From assembly GCF_008974185.1 (NCBI RefSeq), contig NZ_BKZP01000004.1, positions 62,001-126,000 on the forward strand: DNA of 64,000 bases, in the 5' to 3' direction. This DNA comes from Weizmannia acidilactici (lineage in GTDB: Bacteria > Bacillota > Bacilli > Bacillales > Bacillaceae_C). Every line of letters starts with the position of its first letter. Positions within the stretch are counted from its first letter, which is position 1. The notes beneath the pieces were generated by a model. It made no database searches and had not been told where the DNA came from. It saw only the letters and a program-made list of their open reading frames with translations. A program made the translations under genes and the position numbers. Shown here piece by piece: positions 24,866 through 32,807 of the stretch.

Positions 24866-26079
24866 AGGACAGGAGGATCATGCGGATTCTCCGCTTCTCT
24901 TCCGGTTTGGATAATATTTTCCCCGAATTTTTCGCGTAGCTGCTCGATCGCCTTATACAGCGGCTCTTTTTTTGCGGCTTCTTCATACGTAAAAAGGCTT
25001 AACTGTTCCGCTGCCGCCCTGCGCTCAACTAAACCGGATCCTGTTATGCCGAGAAGGCGGACCGGGGTATTGTCCCAGTGCCGGATAAAAAGCGCCCGCG
25101 CCGTTTCAAAAAGCGCTTGACCGCTTTCAACAGGACTGCTGCATTTTTTACTTCTTGTCACCGTCTTCCGGTCCCGGTAACGGATCATAACGCTCACATT
25201 CGTTGCCGCATAACCTTTTTTCTCCATCCTTTCCGCCGTTTCATCCGCCAGTTTTTTCAGGACAGCATTGATGCGGTGCTCGTCATCCAAGTCCTCAGGC
25301 AGCGTCTGCATGCGCCCGATGCTTTTCGTAACATTTACGGATTCCGGATCGACCGGCCTATTGTCTTTGCCATTCGCCCTTTCTTTCAGGCGGATGCCGC
25401 GGATGCCGAGCAATTGCTTTAGTAATACATCATCCGCATGCGCCAAATCTCCGATCGTAAAAATACCGTGTTTTTCGAGTTTTTCCGCCGTTTTGCCGCC
25501 CACACCGTGCATATCGATTAAAGGCATCGGCCATAATAAGCGAGGAATATCGCGTTTCCGGAGGACGGTAATGCCCAACGGCTTTTTCATATCCGAAGCC
25601 GTCTTTGCCAAAAATTTATTTGGGGCGACGCCAATACTTGATGGCAGGTCAAGCTCAGCCAGAATCTCCTGCTGGATCGATTCGGCGATCAAAAGCGGGC
25701 TGCCGGGTTCGAATTGATCCGTTATATCGACATAGCCTTCATCTATGGATACCGGCTCGACAAGCGGCGAATACCGGCGCAGGATCGCAAACATAGCGGC
25801 GGAAGCCTTTTTATACCGCTCAAAATGGGGTGGAATGACCAACAGATCCGGGCACCTTTTTTTCGCTTCCCAAACCGGCATCGTCGTTTTTACGCCGTAT
25901 TTCCTTGCTTCATAGCTGCACGTCACAATAATGCCCTTCCGCTCTTTCGGATTGCCGGCAATCGCTACCGGTTTGCCTTTCAATCCGGGGTTTTCCGCCA
26001 TTTCAACCGAAGCAAAAAAACTGTTCATATCCACATGCAGAATGACGCGGCCGTTTTTCAGATAAAACTGCTTCATCAT
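24862..26079 (-). CDS. polYA: Y-family DNA polymerase IV (PolYA/YqjH)
   Basis: Translesion polymerase of the DinB group. The 405 residues have VDMNSFFASVEMA (metal Asp near 17), VSIDEGYVDIT with the catalytic Asp-Glu pair near 114-115, SIGVAPNKFLAK and helix-hairpin-helix segments. A QLSLF clamp-binding motif lies near residue 374. It starts at ATGATG overlapping the cheW stop (ATGA). No LexA box is seen before this unit, agreeing with non-SOS expression of B. subtilis yqjH. Confidence 0.94.
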   Translation of the reverse strand: MMKQFYLKNGRVILHVDMNSFFASVEMAENPGLKGKPVAIAGNPKERKGIIVTCSYEARKYGVKTTMPVWEAKKRCPDLLVIPPHFERYKKASAAMFAILRRYSPLVEPVSIDEGYVDITDQFEPGSPLLIAESIQQEILAELDLPSSIGVAPNKFLAKTASDMKKPLGITVLRKRDIPRLLWPMPLIDMHGVGGKTAEKLEKHGIFTIGDLAHADDVLLKQLLGIRGIRLKERANGKDNRPVDPESVNVTKSIGRMQTLPEDLDDEHRINAVLKKLADETAERMEKKGYAATNVSVMIRYRDRKTVTRSKKCSSPVESGQALFETARALFIRHWDNTPVRLLGITGSGLVERRAAAEQLSLFTYEEAAKKEPLYKAIEQLREKFGENIIQTGREAENPHDPPVL

Positions 26080-26579
26080 CCACCAACTCCGGTGTTTTGT
26101 GATTTTGCGGCCGCTTTTGCCTCTTTCATATAAGCCGCAATTTCTTTTATCCCTTCAAGCGATTCCGTGAACAAATCGGCATCCACCACTGTAATAAGCC
26201 GTCCTCCCAGATTTGCCACGCCCGTAAAATATTTTGTGCGGTCATAACCAACAAGACCGATCTGTTTTTGGTCATTTTCCAGTATTTCCACAATATCATT
26301 CGCTTCTTTCACAAGCAGGCCTATCGGAAGGGCCTGAGTCTGTAGCACAATGATGCGCGCATCCTCTTCATGCACTAGCTGCGTTTGATAGAAAACATGC
26401 TCCACATCAATAATCGGGACAAGCTCATCCCTTACCCTCATCACACCCCGAACAAATTCCGGCAGTTTCGGGATCGGGTTCACTTTTTGTGCCCTTTCAA
26501 TGGAGATCACCGATTGGATATGAATGCCGTACTCCTCTTCCCTCGATTTAAAAATGATAAATTTATTGAGCGTATTCAT
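26076..26579 (-). CDS. cheW: CheW-like chemotaxis coupling protein
   Basis: Adapter linking methyl-accepting receptors to CheA. The 167 residues span a single CheW fold: KFIIFKSREEEYGIHIQSV at the start, IPKLPEFVRGVMRVRDELVPIIDV, and the LLVKEANDIVEI strand. No response-regulator domain is present, so it is not CheV. The ATG at 26579 follows AAAGGA; a 35-codon extension is discarded. It is isolated from other chemotaxis genes and translationally coupled to polYA. Whether it is the main CheW or a second copy cannot be told here. Confidence 0.88.
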   Translation of the reverse strand: MNTLNKFIIFKSREEEYGIHIQSVISIERAQKVNPIPKLPEFVRGVMRVRDELVPIIDVEHVFYQTQLVHEEDARIIVLQTQALPIGLLVKEANDIVEILENDQKQIGLVGYDRTKYFTGVANLGGRLITVVDADLFTESLEGIKEIAAYMKEAKAAAKSQNTGVGG

Positions 26580-26595
26580 CCGTTTCGTTCCTTTC

Positions 26596-26632
26596 TTTAA
26601 AAGGGGATGCGGGAGGCCGTTTTCGCGTCCCC
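26596..26632 (-). terminator. Hairpin between pepT and cheW
   Basis: GGGGACGCG pairs with CGCATCCCC (one mismatch) over a 12-base loop and is followed by TTTTAAAG on the minus strand. It looks like a terminator of the tripeptidase gene. However, almost no room remains for a cheW promoter, so partial read-through is likely. Confidence 0.5.
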
Positions 26633-26649
26633 CCGTCGCAATGGATCTG

Positions 26650-27774
26650 TTATTTTTCTTCTGCGGCGGTTTCCGCAATCGCAACTGCCATTTCCGCCAG
26701 TTTCACCAGTTCTTTGACCGGAATCCTTTCGTTGGTCGTATGGATTTCTTCATAACCCGTGCCGAGGTTCACCGTTGGGATATTAAAGCCGGAAATGACA
26801 TTGGCGTCGCTTCCGCCCCCGCTTTGCTCGAGTTTGCTTTCACGGCCGATTTTCGCTGCCGCTTTTTTGGCAACTTCAACAACCTGGTCGCCGTCAGCGA
26901 ATTTGAAGCCCGGATACATGACGTTCACTTCAATTTCCGCTTTTCCGCCCATTTCCTGTGCCACTTGTTCAAACGCTTCCTTCATTTTCGCCACCTGCGC
27001 CTCCATTTTTTCCGGCACGAGCGAACGGGCTTCGGCAAGAATATCGACGCGGTCGCATACAATATTCGTCGCTCGGCCGCCTTCAAAGCGCCCGATATTG
27101 GCGGTCGTTTCGCTGTCGATGCGGCCGAGCGGCATTCTTGAAATGGCTTTTGCAGCAATCGTAATCGCAGAGACGCCTTTTTCCGGCGCCACCCCGGCAT
27201 GGGCCGTTTTCCCTAAAATTGTTGCCTTGATTTTTGCCTGCGTCGGGGCGGCAGTGACAATCGTGCCGACCGGGCCGTCGCTGTCAAGTGCAAAACCGTA
27301 TTTTGCCTTTAACAGGGAGGGATCCAATTCACGGGACCCGACAAGGCCGGACTCCTCGCCGACGGTAATCACAAACTGGATATCCCCGTGCCGGATATTG
27401 TCTTCTTTCAACACCCGTATCATTTCGAACATAGCGGACAGCCCGGCTTTATCGTCCGACCCTAGAATCGTGGTGCCGTCCGAGACGATGTAACCGTCTT
27501 TAATGGACGGTTTGATGCCTTTTCCCGGTACAACGGTATCCATATGCGAAGTAAAATAGATCGGCGCGGCATCCGGTACGTTCCCTTTCAATGTGCAGAT
27601 CAGGTTTCCGGAGCCGTGCCCGGTTTTTCCTTTTGTATCGTCTTCATATACTTCAACGCCAAGGCTTTCGAATTTTTTCTTCAGCACTTTGCCAATTTCT
27701 TCTTCATGGCCGGTTTCCGAATCCACCTGAACCAATTCAAAAAATTCTTTTACTAAACGTTCTTCATTGACCAT
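26650..27774 (-). CDS. yqjE: M20 family peptidase, tripeptidase T-like (YqjE)
   Basis: Di-zinc aminopeptidase predicted to release N-terminal residues from tripeptides in the cytoplasm. The 374 residues include the metal ligands in FTSHMDTVVPG and GSDDKAGLS. The catalytic Glu pair is in VGEESGLVGS, the Asp ligand in ALDSDGP, and the C-terminal His in YEEIHTTNE. Close to B. subtilis YqjE, annotated as PepT-like. Genes on both sides preserve yqj synteny. Confidence 0.92.
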   Translation of the reverse strand: MVNEERLVKEFFELVQVDSETGHEEEIGKVLKKKFESLGVEVYEDDTKGKTGHGSGNLICTLKGNVPDAAPIYFTSHMDTVVPGKGIKPSIKDGYIVSDGTTILGSDDKAGLSAMFEMIRVLKEDNIRHGDIQFVITVGEESGLVGSRELDPSLLKAKYGFALDSDGPVGTIVTAAPTQAKIKATILGKTAHAGVAPEKGVSAITIAAKAISRMPLGRIDSETTANIGRFEGGRATNIVCDRVDILAEARSLVPEKMEAQVAKMKEAFEQVAQEMGGKAEIEVNVMYPGFKFADGDQVVEVAKKAAAKIGRESKLEQSGGGSDANVISGFNIPTVNLGTGYEEIHTTNERIPVKELVKLAEMAVAIAETAAEEK

Positions 27775-27861
27775 GGAAAACCCTCCAATATTTGTATGTA
27801 CTTTATCAGTATATCGCTAAATGTGCGGACAGACAACGATGACCCCGCCGCATGATTTTGC

Positions 27862-27890
27862 TTGTGCATTTTCCGGATTCGGGCTAGAAT
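27862..27890 (+). promoter_or_regulatory. Sigma-A promoter of prli42
   Basis: TTGTGC (27862-27867) and TAGAAT (27885-27890) are separated by 17 bases. It lies about 35 bases before the tiny ORF. Confidence 0.6.
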
Positions 27891-27927
27891 AAACTTATCA
27901 TTGTCCGTGCAAGAGGTGAAAAAAGTT

Positions 27928-28020
27928 TTGTCGAAAAAAACGCAAAAGATCGTGGTGTATTTGATGCTGCTGGCAATGTTGGCCGGCACAGTTCTCTCCG
28001 GATTGACCATGCTGTTCTAA
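27928..28020 (+). CDS. prli42: Stressosome-associated miniprotein Prli42
   Basis: A 30-residue single-pass membrane miniprotein. In Listeria, Prli42 anchors the stressosome to the membrane for oxidative-stress sensing. The product starts SKKTQKIVVYLMLLAML, with basic residues then a hydrophobic helix to the C-terminus, matching the family pattern (N-K-K-x-x-K-I-V-V-Y-x-M-L-L-A-M). TTG start, with AGAGGTG nine bases upstream; an in-frame GTG four codons earlier is possible. It has its own promoter and terminator. Missed by standard length cut-offs. Confidence 0.85.
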   Translation: MSKKTQKIVVYLMLLAMLAGTVLSGLTMLF

Positions 28021-28027
28021 CAAAGAA

Positions 28028-28052
28028 GGAACGGGAATGCCCGTTCCTTTTT
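28028..28052 (+). terminator. Terminator of prli42
   Basis: GGAACGGG (28028-28035) pairs perfectly with CCCGTTCC (28040-28047) with an AATG loop, then TTTTTATTT. It partly overlaps the stop of the convergent L,D-transpeptidase gene. Confidence 0.85.
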
Positions 28053-28557
28053 ATTTGATTGCGCCCTTCTCTTTTGCCAGTTGGAGCATCGATCGATTCG
28101 AACGGGTGATGTAAATTTTCACCCCGACTGGCACTTCTTCGTACAATTTTTCAAGCGCCTCCTTAGGCAGCCGGATGCAGCCACTTGAAATATAGCGGCC
28201 GATTGACGAAGGGTTATTCGTGCCGTGCAGGCCGTAAATCCGTCCGTCCGTGCCGCGAGCGTCAAACCCGATCCAACGTGACCCGAGCGGATTGCGCGGA
28301 TCCCCGCCCGGAATATTTTTTTTGCGGTAATAAGGGTTTTTGGCTTTCACTTTAATGGTAAACAACCCTTCCGGCGTCAGCTCGTTTGTTTTTCCGGTCG
28401 CAACCGGTGTTTCCATCCGGATTTTCCCGTCTCGGATCCAGGCGAGCCGGTTGGTTGCTTTATTCACAATGATCAAAGGGTCCCCTGACGCAACACCCCC
28501 ATCAGCCGGCAATACCGGCATGCTGAACAAAAGCATTACTGCCATCCATACATGCAT
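28051..28557 (-). CDS. L,D-transpeptidase (YkuD domain), secreted
   Basis: Probably forms 3-3 cross-links in peptidoglycan or attaches proteins to it. The 168 residues start with a signal peptide (about 1-20). The YkuD domain then has LIIVNKATNRLAW at its start and the catalytic motif HGTNNPSSIGRYISSGCIR, with nucleophilic Cys near residue 136 and His about 18 residues earlier. The ATG at 28557 has GGGTGA seven bases upstream; a longer frame starting at 28629 is unsupported. No LysM domain is present, unlike YkuD itself. Confidence 0.88.
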   Translation of the reverse strand: MHVWMAVMLLFSMPVLPADGGVASGDPLIIVNKATNRLAWIRDGKIRMETPVATGKTNELTPEGLFTIKVKAKNPYYRKKNIPGGDPRNPLGSRWIGFDARGTDGRIYGLHGTNNPSSIGRYISSGCIRLPKEALEKLYEEVPVGVKIYITRSNRSMLQLAKEKGAIK

Positions 28558-28564
28558 ATGCCAT

Positions 28565-29556
28565 TCACCCGTTGATTGTATTTTCCTTAGTTTGCTTAAC
28601 GGAGCGGGTTCCATACATGTTAAATCCACTTTTAATTGTTAAATATTGTTCAATTTCCTGCAAGAAAACATAAAGTGCCGCCCTTGCCTCAAATTCCTCC
28701 CTTGTTTTCGGAAGTTCCATTTTTTTCATATTTTCCTGGAGGGTATGTAGCGATTCCAGGCGGTGGTGGGCCGTATTTTGCGGCTTAATATGTTTTTCAC
28801 TTCTTCCAAAAAACGGGCAACGAACATCCGCTGTTCCACCATATGGGAGATCGATGCCAAAGTCGGCAGGCACCTTCCAATATTTCAAACTGCTTCGCCC
28901 GCATCGAAAAATAATCATAATAAAATGTATCCCCCGCTGAGAGCCGGTTCTCGATATCGCGGAACGCAAGCTTCTTCCCTTCTTCAAGCAGGGCGGCAGT
29001 CTCAGTAATTTCACTCCCGTCCCACGACATTTTCTCAAACTGCAAATAGGAGATCATTTCTTCGAAAATAGCTTTAAAATTGTTTTCAATTTCAGCCCGC
29101 ATCGCGAGCAGTTTTGAATCGAGGCACGGCATGTACAAATTGATGACCAATGTGGTTCCAATGCCGATGAAAATGATGGCGCCCTCATTCAGTAGAAAAG
29201 CATACGTAATATGCCCTTTTGCATAAAAATGGAGCAAAATGACACTTGAAGGAACAATCCCTCCTGCACTTTTAATGCCACCGTCAGCGGGATCAAGATC
29301 AGCAAAGTTATGCCGATGACATAAGCTCGGTAGCCGAGAAGTGTGAAGCAAAGGGAGGACAATGCTATGACTATTATGCATGCGAGAAGCCGGCTCCATG
29401 CCGCAGTAAAAGATTTCTTTTTCGTATTTTGGATGCAAAGGATCACGATTTGATCGCGGCGGATAAAAAATTTTGCAGATGGAAAAACTGGTCAATGCTG
29501 ATTGCCACTGGTGCGCCAACAGCAGTTTTTAAAATCCTGTAACCAATCCGGAACAT
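28565..29556 (-). pseudogene. yqjA: Decayed YqjA-like aromatic acid exporter family gene
   Basis: Consecutive pieces of one YqjA-type membrane protein are spread over three frames. From 29556, MFRIGYRILKTAVG... stops near 29443. ILCIQNTKKKSF... (29446 to about 29265) is next. A third piece, LNEGAIIFIGIGTTLVINLYMP and EITETAALLEEGKKLAFRDIE, runs to about 28880. VEQRMFVARFLEEVKN is in another frame, and TREEFEARAALYVFLQEIEQYL lies at the end. At least four frameshifts are needed, so this is true decay rather than one read error. A GGGGGG ribosome site remains at the start. Order next to brxB matches B. subtilis. Confidence 0.85.
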
Positions 29557-29577
29557 CGTCTTTCCCCCCGAAAGTAA

Positions 29578-29620
29578 ATAAAAAAGCCTGAAGCCTTTTC
29601 CAATCGTAAGGCTCAGGCTT
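29578..29620 (-). terminator. Terminator of brxB
   Basis: AAGCCTGAGCCTT pairs with AAGGCTTCAGGCTT (one bulge) over a ten-base loop. On the minus strand TTTTTTATTT follows. Confidence 0.8.
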
Positions 29621-29633
29621 GAAGAAGGCCAAA

Positions 29634-30071
29634 TCAAAGTTCTTTACAGTATTCTTTGAACAATGCCTGCAGTTCGGCCACGACAGCTGCAGGGTCATGC
29701 CCTTCGATCTGATGGCGTTCAATCATTTTCACAATCTTTCCGTCTTTTAAAAGTGCAAAAGACGGGGAGGACGGCGGGTAACCGGTGAAATAGCTGCGCG
29801 CCCTCGCGGTTGCTTCCTTATCCTGCCCGGCAAACACTGAAACAAGCTGGTCAGGCCGCTTATCGTAATGGATGGCATGCGCTGCAGCCGGACGAGCGAT
29901 TCCGCCTGCGCAGCCGCACACAGAGTTGATCAAAACAAGCGTTGTCCCTTTTTTGGCGAAAGCTTCGTCCACTTCTTCAGGCGTCCGCAGTTCCCTGTAG
30001 CCGGCATTGACAGCTTCTTCACGGGCCTGCCGGACGACGTCATTCATATAGAGATTAAAATTTACAGTCAT
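29634..30071 (-). CDS. brxB: Bacilliredoxin BrxB (YqiW)
   Basis: Thioredoxin-fold protein that removes bacillithiol from S-bacillithiolated proteins after oxidative stress. The 145 residues contain the active-site CGC motif in NSVCGCAGG (about 53-55). Also present are IARPAA and [21 protein letters not shown], hallmarks of the DUF1094/YphP-YqiW family. It closely follows B. subtilis YqiW in length and sequence. Own terminator downstream. Ribosome site AAAGGAAGG. Confidence 0.94.
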   Translation of the reverse strand: MTVNFNLYMNDVVRQAREEAVNAGYRELRTPEEVDEAFAKKGTTLVLINSVCGCAGGIARPAAAHAIHYDKRPDQLVSVFAGQDKEATARARSYFTGYPPSSPSFALLKDGKIVKMIERHQIEGHDPAAVVAELQALFKEYCKEL

Positions 30072-30315
30072 TTTTCCCTTCCTTTCTTGCTTGTACTACT
30101 GTTACAGACTATCATAGCAGGATTTACCGCCACCTTTCAAACGTTCTGTTTGGCGCTGCATTTTTTTGCTTATTCATAGTAAAATGTGTAAAAAACTTGC
30201 CAAAAGGCGTTTATTTTCTTTGAATCCGGGGTACAATAATAGTACATCTAGATCCATACCCCTAAACTCCCTAGATGCTTTGGATAGCGGTTTCTCGCTG
30301 TCCCTTTTTATGCCG

Positions 30316-30343
30316 AAAAAACCGGGAACTTTCCCGGTTTTTC
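30316..30343 (-). terminator. Terminator of fruK
   Basis: AAACCGGGAA pairs with TTCCCGGTTT around a two-base centre and is flanked by T residues on both strands. It lies six bases after the fruK stop. Confidence 0.8.
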
Positions 30344-30348
30344 TAATC

Positions 30349-31260
30349 TTATAACGGTTTTACATTCACTTGCTTAAGAAGTTCTTCCGCTTCTTCTTTC
30401 GTGCACAGTTCCATCGAGAATGCCGTTGCGCTTCCGCAGGCGACGCCGAGCGCGAAAGCTTCTTCGTATGGCTTTCCTTTTGCAATCCCGCTCATAAATC
30501 CGGCTACGACAGAATCCCCTGCGCCGGCGGAATTTTTCACCGTCCCTTTCGGCGCCACTGCATAATAAGAAACCTCTTGATTCAGGAAGAGCGCGCCCTT
30601 TTCTGCCATCGAAATGATCACGTTTTCAACGCCCATATCCAGTAGGCGGCTGCCGTATTTGTGTGCTTCTTCCGGCGTTTCCACTTTTACGCCGAAAATC
30701 TCTCCAATTTCATGGTGGTTCGGCTTAATTAAAAACGGGTCCGCTTTAATGACGTGATTCAGCGGTTCGCCGGAAACATCGGCAATCACCCTTATATTTT
30801 TTTTCTGGCATCTTTTGATCAAATCCACATAAATCGTGGACGGCAGGGAACTCGGGATGCTGCCGGAAAATAAAATCATGTCGTTTTCATTCAGTTTTTC
30901 AATTTGGGCAAGCAGCTTGTCCAGCTCTGCTTCCGAAATGGACGGGCCTTTCCCGTTGATCTCGGTTTCTACACCTGATTTTAATTTAATATTGATCCTT
31001 GTATCTTCAGAAACATGGACAAAGTCCGTTGAAATGCCTTCTTCCCGCAGAAATTTTTCAATATAGCCACCTGTAAAACCGCCGAGAAAACCAAGCGCCG
31101 TGGAATCGACGCCGAGCCTTTTCAAAACGCGCGATACATTGATGCCTTTTCCGCCCGGAAATTTCGTATCCATAACAGAGCGGTTCAACCCGCCGAGTTC
31201 AAAATTTTCTACCTGGACAATATAATCGACGGACGGGTTCAGCGTAACAGTATAAATCAT
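30349..31260 (-). CDS. fruK: 1-phosphofructokinase (PfkB family)
   Basis: Phosphorylates fructose-1-phosphate to fructose-1,6-bisphosphate. The 303 residues have MIYTVTLNPSVDYIVQV, the substrate-loop FPGGKGINVSRVL near 35-47, IKPNHHE, and the ATP/anion-hole NSAGAGDSVVAGF with catalytic Asp near 249. Closest in feel to B. subtilis FruK; tagatose-6-phosphate kinase is an alternative within the same family. Unusually it stands alone: no fruR or fruA is beside it, and it is flanked by terminators on both sides. Confidence 0.87.
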   Translation of the reverse strand: MIYTVTLNPSVDYIVQVENFELGGLNRSVMDTKFPGGKGINVSRVLKRLGVDSTALGFLGGFTGGYIEKFLREEGISTDFVHVSEDTRINIKLKSGVETEINGKGPSISEAELDKLLAQIEKLNENDMILFSGSIPSSLPSTIYVDLIKRCQKKNIRVIADVSGEPLNHVIKADPFLIKPNHHEIGEIFGVKVETPEEAHKYGSRLLDMGVENVIISMAEKGALFLNQEVSYYAVAPKGTVKNSAGAGDSVVAGFMSGIAKGKPYEEAFALGVACGSATAFSMELCTKEEAEELLKQVNVKPL

Positions 31261-31485
31261 TCCTCACACAACCTTTGCTTTCATTTATCCTTTTCTCTCC
31301 TGGAAGCCTGGAAAACAGGCTGCAGAACAAATCTTATTATCCCCCTTTTTTCCTTCTCAATCGCAGCCAGCCATCTGAAATTGCAATCCTTCCGGTCGTT
31401 ATTTTACAATCAAAAACAGTATAAATCAATTAAATTCATTCAAAAACAATCAGTTTCGATAATTTGCCACACTTTCCGCAAAACA

Positions 31486-31511
31486 GAAAAACCCGCTTGA
31501 ATAAAAGCGGG
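31486..31511 (-). terminator. Terminator of the bkd operon
   Basis: CCCGCTT (31505-31511 complement) pairs with AAGCGGG over six bases, followed by TTTTTCTG on the minus strand. It lies 11 bases after bkdB. Confidence 0.8.
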
Positions 31512-31521
31512 CAATGGATCA

Positions 31522-32784
31522 TTAATAGAGCGGTGCGGTTTCCGGTGTGACCGCTTCTAAAATGTCTTTTACGCGTTTTAAAAAGCGGCCGCAGACCAGT
31601 CCGTCCAAAATGCGGTGGTCGAGCGAAAGGCAAAGGTTCACCATATCGCGGGCGGCAAACATTCCGCCATCCATGAAGACAGGGCGCTTGACAATCGATT
31701 CCACCTGCAGAATGGCAGCCTGCGGGTAATTGATGATCCCCATCGACTGCACCGAGCCAAACGTACCGGTATTGTTGACGGTAAATGTGCCGCCTTCCAT
31801 ATCTTCAGGCGCCAGTTTCCCTGTACGGGCTTTTTGCGCCAAATCCGCAATTTCGCGGGCAATGCCTTTAATCGATTTCTCATCGGCCCGTTTGATCACC
31901 GGGACATACAGCTTATCTTCCGCTGCTACTGCAATCGAAATGTTGATCTCGTGTTTTTGGATGATGCTGTCCCCGGCCCAAGTTGAGTTGAGCTGCGGAT
32001 ACTCTTTTAACGCCTGGGCAACAGCTTTTACAAAAAAGGAAAAATAAGTAAGATTAAAGCCTTCACGCCGTTTAAAATCTTCTTTCACGGCATTCCTGTA
32101 TTGCACAAGATTCGTTACATCGGCTTCCACCATCATCCACGCATGTGGAATTTTCTCCTTGCTGCGTACCATATTGTTTGCGATTGCTTTGCGCACGCCG
32201 GCAACGGGAATGACAAGGTCTTCAGCAGCCGCCTGTTGCGGTCCAGGCGCCGGCAGCGTTTGTTTTTCAGCAGCAGGGGAAGGTTGGGAAGCCGGAGCTT
32301 GCAGTTGTTCCGCTTGCGGTTCGTTAAGGCTTCCAATAATTTTTAAAAGGTCTTTGCGGGTGATCCGGCCTTCCTTTCCCGTTCCCTTTACTTTGCTTAA
32401 GTCGATGCCGTGTTCCTGGGAAAGCTTCAGAACAGCCGGCGAATAGCGCATTTTTTTCCCTCCGCGGTTTTCCGGCGGTTCCGGGGAGACAGGCACGGAT
32501 TCCGGTTCCCCTTCTTGCCGCATTCCGCTTTCCTCTTCAGCCGCTTCGATTTTGACCGTACAAATTACTTCGCCGACCGCGACGGTTTCATCCACGGCCG
32601 CGATCAGTTCCACAATCTCGCCGGTAAAAGATGAAGGCACTTCCGCATTGACTTTATCCGTCAACACTTCACAAAGCGGGTCGTATTTATTGACATGGTC
32701 GCCGGGGGATACGAGCCATTTGCTGATCGTCCCTTCCGTCACACTTTCCCCCAACTGCGGCATTGTAATGTTTTTAATCGCCAA
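31522..32784 (-). CDS. bkdB: Branched-chain 2-oxo acid dehydrogenase E2 (dihydrolipoyl acyltransferase)
   Basis: Core of the complex that converts branched 2-oxo acids to acyl-CoA. The 420 residues have an N-terminal lipoyl domain with the lipoylated Lys in LTDKVNAEV (near 44). A Pro/Ala/Gln-rich linker, an E3-binding domain (YSPAVLKLSQEHGIDL, about 113-150) and a catalytic domain with SLDHRILDG near the C-terminus follow. It is last in bcd-lpdV-bkdAA-bkdAB-bkdB, 23 bases after bkdAB. Confidence 0.95.
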   Translation of the reverse strand: MAIKNITMPQLGESVTEGTISKWLVSPGDHVNKYDPLCEVLTDKVNAEVPSSFTGEIVELIAAVDETVAVGEVICTVKIEAAEEESGMRQEGEPESVPVSPEPPENRGGKKMRYSPAVLKLSQEHGIDLSKVKGTGKEGRITRKDLLKIIGSLNEPQAEQLQAPASQPSPAAEKQTLPAPGPQQAAAEDLVIPVAGVRKAIANNMVRSKEKIPHAWMMVEADVTNLVQYRNAVKEDFKRREGFNLTYFSFFVKAVAQALKEYPQLNSTWAGDSIIQKHEINISIAVAAEDKLYVPVIKRADEKSIKGIAREIADLAQKARTGKLAPEDMEGGTFTVNNTGTFGSVQSMGIINYPQAAILQVESIVKRPVFMDGGMFAARDMVNLCLSLDHRILDGLVCGRFLKRVKDILEAVTPETAPLY

Positions 32785-32807
32785 TTGACACCCTCCTTAC
32801 CTGCATC

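Noticed and set aside
26524-27493. Long plus-strand frames opposite the tripeptidase gene
   Set aside because: They mirror the codon structure of yqjE and encode no recognisable family.
30180-30310. Short direct repeats CTAGAT and GTAC palindrome between brxB and fruK, considered as an insertion-sequence scar
   Set aside because: No inverted ends, no target duplication and no transposase fragment.
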